From positions 41,889,742 through 41,953,741 of the forward strand of contig CM064873.1 of the NCBI GenBank assembly GCA_032719365.1: a DNA stretch of 64,000 nucleotides, read 5' to 3'. The notes beneath the pieces are model-generated. The model was not told where the DNA came from. It saw only the letters and a program-made list of their open reading frames with translations, and ran no database searches. Both the position numbers and the translations under genes were made by a program. Numbering within the stretch: the first letter of the stretch is position 1; each line of letters opens with the position of its first letter. The stretch is from Prinsepia uniflora (lineage: Eukaryota > Streptophyta > Magnoliopsida > Rosales > Rosaceae). Of the stretch, positions 22,424-33,292 are shown one piece after another.

Positions 22424-25400
22424 AGGTTTTGCTCTTTTGTGCGCGAAGGTCGAGGGTGTGATGTCTCTTTGGGCTGCTGTTCCGTTGTCAACCTGATAGT
22501 TTGGGGTTTGAATGATGGATTGGGTGCGTTGGCCCGATACGCCGTGCATTGATGCGATTCAACCCAGGTGGGGTTGTATACGATTAACTGGTAATGTGGG
22601 ACCGTCGGTTCGGTCATGTGATGATGGATTGTTGTGCCACCGGGCACAGCTAGGTTCAGGGAACCCCATTTGGAGTAATGTTATGGAAATGTGAACTCAG
22701 TTGAGTATTGGTCTAAGTTTTGGACCCTGGTAGTGTTGGCTAGTGTACGGGGTGTTGGTGCACCGGAGTTAGCCGATGACCTTCGTGGTGGAACCCACGA
22801 TGGAACCCACGTTGAATTGACGATTGGATTGGATTGGACGTCTATATGATGTCAGGACCGCGGGGTCGGTCAGGTTGGGGATTTTACTGCAAAAGGCAGT
22901 TGGGTTCGGTGGAACCCTAGGGTGTGATCTTGGAACCCTAATTTTAATCGATGGACCGGAAGGTGAACTTTAAGTGAGAACTTGTGCTGCGACGAGCAGC
23001 TGAGGTCATGGATGACCATGTGGATGACTCTAGTGAGTCTTATGGGGTTCGATCCACGAATGCGGTTATGTGATAAAATATGGAATCCCGTGTTGGATCG
23101 AATAGTAGTGTGATGTGTGGATACGGATCTTGACAACGATGACTGTTGGTCGACAGTTGTGTCGAGATATTTGGTTATCGAGGGTATTTAGTGTGGCTTT
23201 CATACTTGGGGATGTTCAGGGAACGTCCATTATCCTGATGTGCCAGTGGTCAAATTGGGGGTACCCATAGTCGTGGGGTACGAGTGGTGTTACGGGATCG
23301 TCGTTCGGAATGAACGGAGATCCGGGGTAACAACCTTGCACACAAGTGTGCTATGTATGGATGTTGGTATGGTGATACCGTTCTGCCAATACTAGTATGG
23401 ATGCCTGTGTGCTGATACTAGTGTTGATGATGGTGCGCTGGTATTGGTACTAGCGCTGGTGCCGGTGTCAGTGAGTGTGATGACGATGAGCCACCAGTTG
23501 GGGTGTGACTCTGTCATGATGAACAGATGATTGGTATCTGCGACTCAGTGGTGGTTAAGTCTTGGACTGGATGGGATCCAGTGGAGGTTGTGTCGTGTTG
23601 GGATAAGTCCTAACAGATATATGATGACAAGTGATGAATGGATCAAAAGGTATGATTGAAAATTTGGGGAATCTTGGGATACTGTTCCCTATGTCATGCG
23701 AGTTGGTGGATTTGGGGAGTTGTGATCAACTCCGAGATTGGTAAGTTTGTGTACTGCTTATATCCCCTGAGAGTACAAGGAAATTATTGGAATTGGAAAA
23801 GTCGGGGAAACCATTCGTGGTATTGATGTGGGATTTTGTGATTGTGAATCACTTGGAACCTGAGGATTGAACCTGTTTAGGTTGAGATGTGAGACGGAGG
23901 CAGTATGGTATGCACATTCAGGCAAAATTGTGGATATTCCGTTCGGAATCGGGGTGTGTGCATACATGATTATTGACGGACGTGAGGTCCGAGTAATGAA
24001 TTGATTTTGGACACGTGGTGGTCCAAGTGAGGTATGGACGTGGGCAGTCCAGTGGTTGGACTTGACATCTCATTGGGAGCATGTCTGTTTCCAACGTGGT
24101 TGGAACTCCCGTTTCGGGGAGAGTTGTGTTTGGGAGACGAGAGGAGTGCTCGTTTCCGCATCAGTGATTGGTATTCCGAAGTCATTAGGGTTGACTTCAT
24201 ATTTTCCTGCAGTGGCAGATGATGATTGTTGCTACCAGTACGTTGAGCGTGTATTGGTAGGTGGACCCAGGTTTGGCCTTGGGTCATTGGACACAAGAAG
24301 TTTTGTATGATTTTGGATTTGGTGGTGTTATGCGTGGTCATCCTTCCACCAAGAGATTTTGGGCGAAGGATTCAATTGAGGGTGTAAGACCCTACGATCA
24401 GCTTTCAGATGGATTGTTAGCTATGTGAGCATGTGTGGATCCTAGGTGGATCTGATTTGCGATGTTGTCGACTTTGGTCGATGTGACGATCTAGGATCGT
24501 GATATTACTTGTCGGGTGACGTAGCGATGGATATGGATTGTGATCTTGATGATCCAGATGGGTGGAGAGTTTATCACTCTTACCTTGGTATGTGAGTCGT
24601 AGATGACGGGACTGAACTTCTTTTCGGAGTGAAGTCCATATGGCTTGTTACTCGGTTGAGTAGGTTTCCGATGTGGTCGGATTTTGTCAACCTTTGACGT
24701 GTGAATATTGGGATTGGCTTCCCTATGAAGTCAATCGAGTGTTTTGGAGAGGCAACCGATAGGTTCGGTTACGTTACGTCTTGATGGACGTAAACGAGAT
24801 TTTGGGTTTTGAAATCGAATTTCTGGGTGACGATTCAGGATTCGATTGCGAAGCTCGAAAATGGATTACTAGATTTGGGTGCGGAATGATTATTCCAATG
24901 CTAGCTTACGGAATAATGATTTCGGATTCGGATTTGGAAATGGGATAAAAATATGATGTTGAGTTCGGGTTCGGGATTTCTTACGAAATTGCGGATTCGG
25001 ATTCGGAATTGGAACTAGATGACGGGTGGAGTTCGTTTTGTCTCATGTTGGGTTGGGCAAATGTACGCCATTACTAGAACGTGTTTGGCTATGACCTGGG
25101 TGGCTATAGTCAGATTGATGGATTGAGGTATGTACAGGGTACGTTGTACGATGATTGATACTGGTTAGGCGGAGTGGTGCCTAATGGCGGTAAATGGGAT
25201 GTACCAGTGGTGTGTAACTAACGTGTTGGTAATCGGCTTGGTTCCGACATCTTTTGTTTGGCTGTATTGTGGACTGGACATTGGATACTGTGCGCTGGGC
25301 AGATTGATCTTGTCGGGTTCAGTGATTTTATGAGCAGGTGCTCTTGGCCATGGTTGGCTTGTGGAACCCTAGTATTGAGATGTGTGTTCACTGCTGGGCT

Positions 25401-26067
25401 GGTATTCAATGTGTTCCAGTTGCACCACTTGATTGGGTTAATTGACGGTATACGTACACTCAGGGTGAGTGAATTGGTGGTTTGAGTAACCACGAGTAGC
25501 CTTGTGTGACTTGATCACACCGTGATTTCCCAGCGTCTTGGTTCGCTGCGGGAGTCGGCGATTATGGACATTGAGATTTATTTTGTGTCGCAGGATTGGG
25601 CTTGCCCTGCGAATTGAGATCATGTGGTTGATCTTGCGCTACATCAAGGGCGATGTAGTACATGGTGTTGTCTTTGATTAACCGATCGGTTGGGGCTTTA
25701 CTAGGGTGGTAAAGCTTAGTGGTGACAGTTTGACTGATGGTGTCAGCATGGACTGACAAATGAGATGTGGTGACTCCCAACGGGAGCAAATGTAAGGATT
25801 TATTGATAATGGAAGGGAACCATCTAGCTGAAGGAGTCAGCTTAATGGTTGAGCGATTTTATCGCGAATCAGGTGATTATGTCCACTCGAGGTGGTCGAG
25901 TGTTGTTGATTATGACGTATGACTGTGATGGGATGTCTGGGTACAAGCGAGACTGGTGTTGTCCCAGTATGTGGGTGTACAAGTGTACACAGATGTGTGG
26001 TCGAAATGTTTTCCACGTGGTGGTTGTGGCATAAGGTTATTGGTAATTTCGAGGACGAAATTCTTTA

Positions 26068-26079
26068 AGGAGGGAAGGT
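26068..26079 (+). other. Polypurine tract of H
   Basis: AAGGAGGGAAGG immediately precedes the 3' LTR start (TGTAACGACCC at 26080). The preceding gaggacgaaattctt resembles the end of plant Ty3/gypsy chromovirus internal regions. Confidence 0.9.
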
Positions 26080-29037
26080 TGTAACGACCCGTCCCGAATA
26101 TCGGGATTTAATGATATTTAATTGTGATTTACTAATCTGGGATTAGTTGAGCGTTTCGGACGAATGGTGCAAAATGACCGTTTTGCCCCTGGGTGTGGGC
26201 AAAACGTTGACTTTTATTTCGGATGGTCAAATGGACTTTGACCGATGACCGTGACGTAGTTCGGGACGTCACGAGTTCATAGACAGGTGGCACGTTCGAT
26301 TCCGACGTTCGTGGTGAAAGTTATGATGTACGGAAGTCCAGGGGCATTTTCGTAATTTGGACGATATAAAGGGAAATGTTGACTTTTTGACCGGGATGTC
26401 CGATGGCCGAGGGCCAAGGACCGTTACGTAGGTTTCGTCGATGCGAATCCAACGACAAGCGGCACGCCGAAATCGGACTTCGTACGACGAAGTTATGGTC
26501 ACGGAATCGGGCTCGGTTAACCGAACGAACCGGGAATTAAATGATATTTTAATATGAACAGTACCCGGTGACTGGACACACTTGGATGAGTGACAAGTGT
26601 CACTCATCCCTTAAAATCAGGCACAAACATGGATCCATGATTTTGGGGGAGACCAAATGATGATGTTTTAATATTATTTTATTTAATTATCCTTTTATTT
26701 CCCATTAATTCTCTTCTGTTTTCCTTAACCGTGTACAACCCAAAACACAAATTCTTTCCACCTTAATCTCCTCTCCATCAGCTGAGCTCGTGAGTGCGAA
26801 TTGGAGAGAATTCAGAGACGAATTCAGCGAGGGAAACACGAGGGATTGTGGTTGGCTGTAGAACTGGAATTCGGGTTTTAGAAAATTGGGAGGGAAAATC
26901 AAATTGGAAGATTTGAGCCGTGATGATCGATTTGAAGCTTGGAAACAGCTTCCTGAGGTGGAGACAAGTGGAACCAGATCAAAAACGAGAAGAATCGAGG
27001 CCGAATTGGCTCTGAACGGGTCTGGTAACAGAGAGCTTGAGTCGAGGTTGAGTCGTGATCAATGAGTGATCAAACGACGCAATTGATGGAGGGGAAATGT
27101 TTCTCTTAGTTCATTGAAGCTTACTGGTGGATCAATTGAACGAAATCGTGAAGGTTTGATGATTTTCGAAGGATGAACAATGGCCGGAGCTCCTTCGAAT
27201 GATCAACTGTGATCGTGGGGTTATAGGTAATGTCGTTTGTAATTAAGTCCATAGACCTCTAATTAGACTTGTAACTAAGCCGTGTGAATGTTCAATTGAA
27301 GGATTTAACGTCGAATTGGTAGGATTTGAACCGGGTCTGCTCGCGGGTTAAACGACCCGTTTTACAGACAAACGGGTGAGAGGGATGACTGTGCGGGTTA
27401 CTGTAGCAGGCGCGTGGCTTCCACGCGCAGCCGCTTGCGGTGGCGCGTGGGGGCGCGTGAGTGCGAATCCCGAGGTATGATCAACATGACTTTTACCCTA
27501 TACATTGTAACGAACATTTTGGAATTGGTTTCGTGTCGATCGGACACCGTTTCGTTATTGTTCGGGATGTCCGAAGGTTTTAAATCCAATTTAAAAATAC
27601 TTAAAAATTCGGGAAAATTACGGGACTTGAATAGGATGTTAATGATGAGGTTAGTGATCCTCTAAATTGATTTGAACAGGATTGGGAGTCCCGGTGATAG
27701 TGAGGTGGCCCGGGAAGGCCTATGGCACGCGTATCGAGGCGCTCGGTTAAACGGTCTGTGAGTGGACATTGGTTTCATAAATTCGATGCATGCATAACTG
27801 TTTTATGATTGTTATAATTATGATTAAATGATTTACTTTGGATATCGGTGAATTTAAAATGATTTCACGTATTTCGAGGTGAATTACGTATTTGCACGAA
27901 AACCGAGGTTTCTGGATTTGCACCGATTTCCATAAATGTGGTTAGATATGATTTCATGAAACGGTTACGAACTTGAATAATGTAAAGTCGGGCCAGGGGC
28001 CCAGTTGAACTATGAAATCGGGCCAGGGGCCCAGTTAACATGTGGATCGGGCCAGGGGCCCAGTTAACTTGTGAAATCGGGCCAGGGGCCCAGTTGATTT
28101 CTACATGTGATTGCGGGTCGGGGACCCTAAAATGGAATTGAATAAATGTTTTCTGGTTTACATTTTATATAGGTTCACATGCTGGAATCTATAAATGGTT
28201 TTGATGATATTTCGGTTATGGCACGTTTCACGGTATTTGGGCATGAGACCCGTTTGATGAAACGTAACGAATGGTCCGGATTTTATCTATGTATACCTAT
28301 ATGTTTTGCATGTGGATATCTATAAAATGTATTTGGTACTGCACTGTATAGATCCTTCCATATTATATTGTCTCCTCCGGATGAGGTACCCCGGAGAGGT
28401 CACGGACGTCTAGTACGTCCAGCGTCTATGACGCTAAGCATCGGGGATGCTGTACCCGAACGGGGTTCGGGGATTGAACTCGGAAATTGAGACCCGAGTG
28501 GCACGCGTAGCCTTGTGATTGTGACCTTATTGACGTCAGGGACGTCAGACATCAGGGATGTCGGATTGGAGCGTATAGTGCAGTGGCTAAAATAATGGTT
28601 ATGGTTTATATTATATGCCTTATGGTTCCTATTACTGGAATTATGAAATAACTCTTGGATTTACTTTTGGAAATTGGAAACTATGCTTTGGTTTCCGGGC
28701 TAAGGCCCTAATGGTTATTTCTAAATAAATATGGGATTATTGGTTTTGGTGCATGCATATGATTTTACGGAGGGGCATAAATGTCTTATAAATGTTTTAA
28801 ACAGACTTGTTTATTTTCGTCCACTCACAGCTTTTGTTTTCAATGCCCTTCAGGTTGATTCCGGATACGACTGCAGCAGAGACTTGAGCATCGCACACCT
28901 CCTCCATCGATCCTTACGCACTCTGGAAGCCCTTTTGGGCAATGGCAATCGGTTATCCCTTGTCTGGCGCCTCTTGTCAGACGGGAGCACGTCACATTCC
29001 ATGGTAATCCCGGGGGGAATTGGGATGGGTCGTGTCA
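26080..29037 (+). repeat. 3' LTR of H (2,958 bp)
   Basis: Near-identical to the 5' LTR. Differences seen by eye: gacagg/gacaag near 19828/26456, ctcgagg/ctcgcgg near 20711/27340, ggaaaaatt/gggaaaatt near 20980/27610, one T lost near 27908, aaatgg/aaacgg near 27962, and gaaacc/gaagcc near 28927. It ends GGGTCGTGTCA at 29037. Confidence 0.95.
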
Positions 29038-30210
29038 TTCACCCTCGGTTTTCTCCAGTTTTCGGACCGATTTTAGGTCCATTTCATCCCATTTTAATCC
29101 TAATATCATTCTAATCCTATTTCCTATCATTTAGACATTAAAAACCGAAGGAAAAACCACCCAAAACCGTGCTTCCTATTCGGCCATGGTAGAGGTGTTT
29201 TCCTCCGCCGTCCACCGCCCATTCCAGGCTGTCCCAAGCCACGAAAACAATCCTAAACTCACCCTAAGGTCCCCAGAAACCCATCCTAAACCTTAGAATC
29301 GAATAAAACCAACAAAACCGAAATTTAGGAATTTGAATATTCCTTACCTCACGGGTTGGCTTTCCTCGCTGTGGCCGCCGCCGTGGCTGGCCACCGTCGT
29401 TACCCTCACCGTCCTCATCCTCACGGCCACACACGGGCACAGTAGATTTATGGTGGTAAGGTGTGTTGTGTGTTTGAAAAATGAAGAACAAAGAAGAAAA
29501 TTAAGAAAATGGTGGATAATGGGGGTTTCGGGTTTGTGTGTTTGGGGAAGGGGAAAATGTTGAGCTGATGAGGGAGAGTGGGGATTAAGTGAAGGGTGGG
29601 GATTTAAAGATTAATTTGTAATGAATGGTTAGGATTTAAGGATAGCTGGATTAATTATATAATAATAATTATAATATTATTCAATTTAGTAGATCCACTT
29701 TTTAGGGGTTTGTTCAATAGGATGAGTGACACTTGTCACTCATCCATGGGACCCACTGAAAATATCTTGGCCAATCAGATTTCGCCAAATCATCCTGTCT
29801 CGAAGTACGTGCATAGTGAAATCGAACTTCCGTGACCTATAACTCTCCCGTTAGAAGTCCGATTTCAGCGTGCCGCCTGTCTATGGATTCGTATCGTCCT
29901 TATATGGATTCGTATCGTCCTTATCTACGTAACGGTCTTCGGCCCTCGGCCATTGGACCTCTCAGTCAAAAAGTCAACATTTACCCCTCTTTTACCAAAA
30001 TTACCAAAATGCCCCTAAACTTCCGAATGTCATAACTTCCTCCTCGAACGTCGGAATTGAACGTGCCACCTATCTATGAACTCGTGACGTCACGAACTAC
30101 GTCACGGTCATCGGTCAAAGTCCATTTGACTACCCGACTAATCACGAATTAGCATCACTAATCGTGATTAGTCACTAATCTAATCCTGGAATTTGGGACG
30201 GGTCGTTACA

Positions 30211-30455
30211 AATATCCTCATTCTTTTTAATGTACTCTTCCATGTTGATCTTGGTGGAACAAATTTAAGAAGATACTAACTAGATATCCTGAATACTTTG
30301 AAATTATTCTTCTTATTAGAATTTTTTTGAACAAACCTAAGAAGATGCTATCTAGATATCCTCAACCTTTTTGAATGTACTCTTCTTTATAGAACATGTT
30401 TGAACAAACCTTTAAAGATACTAACTAGATATCCTCGTCCTTTTTACTGTATTCC
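30211..30455 (+). repeat. 72-bp satellite array, block 2
   Basis: About 3.4 monomers between E and I, in phase with block 1 across E. The sequence order (cttggtggaacaaattt, then gaatactttgaaattattc, then agaacatgtttgaac) matches 9,400-9,580 and 48,840-49,060, so it is a fragment of the same higher-order unit. The last five bases attcc are the target duplication of I. Confidence 0.95.
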
Positions 30456-31961
30456 TGTAACGACTCTTCTCAAATTCCATGATTAGATTAGTCAATAATA
30501 ACGATTAGTGAGGCTAATCAGTGATTAGTAGAGCGAAATCGGACGAACGATGCGAAATGACCGTTTTGCCCCTAGTCGTGGAAAAACGTTGACTTTTCAT
30601 TCGGGCGGTCAAATGGACTTTGACCAATGAAAGTGACGTATTTCGTGACATCACGAGTTCATAGACAGGTGGCACGTTCAATTCCGACATCCGTGGAAGA
30701 AGTTATGACGTTCGGAAGTTTAGGGGCATTTTGGTAATTTTAGTTAAATAGGGCAAATAGTTGACTTTTTGACCAGGATATCTGATGGCTGAGGGCCAAG
30801 GATCGTTACGTAGATAAGGACGATACGAATCCATAGACAGGCGGCACGTCGAATTCGGACATTTGACGGTGAAGTTACGGTTCACGGAAGTTTTGGGGTA
30901 CTATTCATGATGACACGTTTTACGAGGACCGTTTGTCTTTAGTGGGGCCAGTTACTTTGCAGCAACCAATGGATGAGTGACAAGTGTCACCCATCCACTG
31001 GCTGCCATTCCATATACATGCATCCATCCATATAACCGTGCACCCATTTCTCCATGTTTACCCAATTGAACCCGATCCCATTTCTCCCCAAAATCCTTAC
31101 CCTTGACCCTATGATCATGGATGAGAGGCAGAGAGTGAGCTAAGGACAGAGTGGATGATGGTGGCCGGCCAGGACGGGGCCGCCGTGGACGGCGGCCATG
31201 GACTCGAACCAAACTACCCGGTTAGACCCCATTTCTTCCATTTTTTGATTTTATGCATTATGGGCTGTATTTGGTGATTGGGAGATGATTAGGGAGTCAC
31301 TAGGAGGGTTTTAAGAGGATTTGGAGTGTGCTTCACGGCGGGGGGAGCCGTGAGGGTGGTTGGGAAAAACAGGGTCGTGAGACCCTTTAATTTTGGTTAG
31401 GATTTATGAGGTTTTGGTTAGTTGTGTTAATTGGAATGGATAGGAAATGAGAAAATAGGAATTTAGGGATCAAAATGGAGGCAAACAGACCGAATTTGAG
31501 GGAGGAACTAGGCTAGACCGGTCACGCCGGTCCAGTTGGACCGTAGCTGGACCAGCTGTACAGAATGAACCGGCCCGGACCAGTTCGATCGAAGGAAGAA
31601 GATGCACTGTAGAGGCGCGTGAGGCCCACGCGCAGCCACTTCAGGCGGCGCGTGCGGGCGCGTGGGGGAGATTTTAGGGAAGGTTCCAACATGTAATTTC
31701 ATCTATTCGATGTAACGAACATTTTGGGACTGGTTTCGAGTCGATCGGACACCGTCTCGATATGTTTCGGGGCATCGGAAGGTTTAGGTTCGGTTTTAAA
31801 AATAGTTAGAAATTCCGGAAAACTACGGGGTTTTAGTGAGGGGTTATATAAGTAGTTAGTAACCCTCTAAATTAATTTGGACAGGTTTGGAAGTCCCTGT
31901 GACGGTGATCGGCTCGGGGAGCCGTATGCCACGCGTATCGAGGCGCGACTTCCGACGGTCT

Positions 31962-33178
31962 GTGAGTGGACCTTGTTTTCTAAATTGGTGCATGCATAAA
32001 TGTTTATTATATGCTTTAAATACTTGTTTGTGATGCCATGAGTGCATTTGGATGTGTGGTTACGTATAGGCACGTATTCCGAGGTTCCGGCCCTATACGG
32101 TGCCTATACGGGTCCGTACATCTTTATTGGTCTAACTGAAATGGTTTTGGATTTCCAAATGGATTATGAATATGATTTGATAATGTTGATTTGGATATTT
32201 GTGAATTATATGGTTTCACGTATTTCGAGGCGATTTACGTGCTTGCACGTAAATCGAGGTTTTTCCTGTTTTACTCCGATTTTTCACTCTTATGATTTGG
32301 AAATAATTTAATCAAATGATTTTGGATTTGAAAAGGTAATTCACGGACTTGAGGTCCATTTGATTTACAGAATCGGGCCGGAGGCCCAGTTGGTTTACGA
32401 ACCGGACTTGAGGTCCAGTTTCTATGTGGATTCGGGCCTAGCGCCCAACTATGTGTTACAAATGGTTCTTACGGGTCATGACGGTTTATGGGAACCGGCT
32501 TGAGCCCATGAAAGGATTTTATGGTTCATGACGGCTTATGAGGGGCCGGGCATGAATCTTGGAAAGGTTTCAAGAATGATTTCAAAAGGTTTTTCATATT
32601 CCATCATTTATATATGATTGTCTCCTCCGGGGAGGGTCGTTGGCCTGGGTGGACCCCGGAGTAGTCACGGAGCACTGACTGAGTGGAGTCGCCCCCCAGT
32701 TGGGTTCCTTACTCTCAGGATGGGCATGGTTCGTTACCTCCAAGGAGGGTCATTGATCTAGGGACATTGACCTGGGTGGACCCTGGAGAGACTTGGGTTT
32801 GAGACCCCGGTTAGCACACGTGTAGCTCTATTTTACCGTGACAGGTTCTGGATATGAATATAATGGATAAACATGATTTCAATGGATTTGGAAAATTGTG
32901 TTTATAATGATAAATGGATTTGGGCTGAGATCCCACATATGTTTACTATGTTCTGGTTTTCTGTAAATTGGTTTTGGGCAGGAGCTCGTGTGACTTGTAT
33001 TTACGGAACTTGGGGTTGTGACCCTATTTATGGATGTTTTAACATATATGATTGGATAAATGGCTTTACTATGCATGCATGCTTTTTAGTGGAGGGTATA
33101 AAGGTCTTTGATGAAATGTTTTTATAAATTCTTTATTTTTGTCCACTCACAGTCTTTATGTTTTTTGATACCCTTCAG
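31962..33178 (+). other. Intron-like cassette in LTR I (1,217 nt)
   Basis: CTGTGAGTGGAC at 31960 and its perfect 12-nt complement at 33141-33152 flank the segment, with GCATGCAT boxes near 31990 and 33076 and an acceptor TTTGATACCCTTCAG|G ending at 33178. Interior dyads: CGTATAGGCAC...GTGCCTATACG (about 32064-32107), a 12-bp stem at 32231-32256, GGGCC-gga-GGCCC, GGAC-ttga-GGTCC, GGGC-ctagc-GCCC and the large GGTTCATG-type hairpins (about 32465-32570). Confidence 0.6.
32231..32256. repeat. Perfect 12-bp hairpin CGATTTACGTGC-tt-GCACGTAAATCG
   Basis: A perfect inverted repeat with a 2-nt loop. The homologous place in C (about 6209-6234) has one arm mismatch, and in H (about 21252) it is degraded. 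It sits inside the cassette of LTR I. Confidence 0.85.
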
Positions 33179-33292
33179 GTTGGATACGGTGAGGACTGTA
33201 GCAGAGATCGAGATATCACATACCTGCTTCGTGTCAGACGGGAGCAGGGTCATCCCGCACTAATCCCGGAGGGATTGGGATGGGTCCTGTCA

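Larger units (their letters stand above)
22410..26079 (+). mobile_element. Internal region of H, non-coding (LARD type)
   Basis: 3.67 kb between the LTRs. It contains only short open frames. It is clearly homologous, in the opposite direction, to the internal region of K: for example CACTCGAGGTGGTCGAGTG near 25880 versus K near 42230, and the stretch near 24060-24200 versus K 43500-43680. A CTAGTxxTGGTGC-rich section at about 23390-23480 has a counterpart in K near 43965-44000. A possible shared peptide DERSARFRI...DWYSEVI appears in one frame of both, but upstream frames do not align well. I see no protease, RT, RNase H or integrase motif. Confidence 0.8.
19451..29037 (+). mobile_element. 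Complete LARD-like LTR retrotransposon H (9,587 bp), nested in E
   Basis: Two long direct repeats (19451-22409 and 26080-29037), a tRNA-iMet primer binding site right after the 5' LTR, and a polypurine tract right before the 3' LTR. Target duplication is ttcac (19446-19450 and 29038-29042). The internal 3.67 kb has no gag-pol frame, so it is non-autonomous. The 3' tail gaggacgaaattc...aaggagggaagg resembles plant Ty3/gypsy chromovirus ends, which suggests the mobilising partner; this is inference. By eye the two LTRs differ at only six places (five substitutions and one 1-nt indel, which matches the 2,959 and 2,958 lengths), so this is the youngest datable insertion in the window. Confidence 0.95.
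12003..30210 (-). mobile_element. Solo LTR E (about 2.7 kb of own sequence), split by three nested insertions
   Basis: On the minus strand it starts TGTAACGACCCGTCCC (right end, 30210) and ends CCTGTCA (left end, 12003). Its pieces are 12003-12139, 14614-14970, 18412-19450 and 29038-30210. Target duplication: gatat (11998-12002) and aatat (30211-30215), one base diverged. The satellite period continues across the removed insertion. The pieces together match one LTR of the I/Q type: terminal hairpin, CTGTGAGTGGA at 14688, GTCCACTCACAG at 19253, GCATGCA near 19229, big hairpins (18716-18912), and the palindrome GGATGAGTGACA...TGTCACTCATCC (29720-29745). It hosts F, G and H. Confidence 0.9.
30456..33292 (+). 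mobile_element. Solo LTR I (2,837 bp), inserted in the satellite
   Basis: Begins TGTAACGACTC and ends GGGATGGGTCCTGTCA; target duplication attcc (30451-30455 and 33293-33297). Full module order is present: W-box region, palindrome (30971-30996), GC module (31605-31663), TCGTGTCGATCGGACACC-like dyad near 31735, donor-like CTGTGAGTGGAC (31960-31971), hairpin arrays (32340-32570), GTCCACTCACAG (33141-33152) and acceptor-like CAG (ends 33178). Compared with Q it lacks roughly 80 bp just before the terminal stem. Q, C and D are its closest relatives here. No gene. Confidence 0.93.

Noticed and set aside
22103..22552. 149-codon frame spanning the end of the H 5' LTR into the internal region
   Set aside because: It crosses the LTR/PBS boundary, has no family resemblance, and its 3' LTR twin diverges after the LTR end. 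It is a chance frame.
22410..26079. Degraded gag-pol in the H interior
   Set aside because: I saw no reverse transcriptase, RNase H, integrase or protease motif in any frame. Only the tail before the PPT resembles Ty3/gypsy elements.
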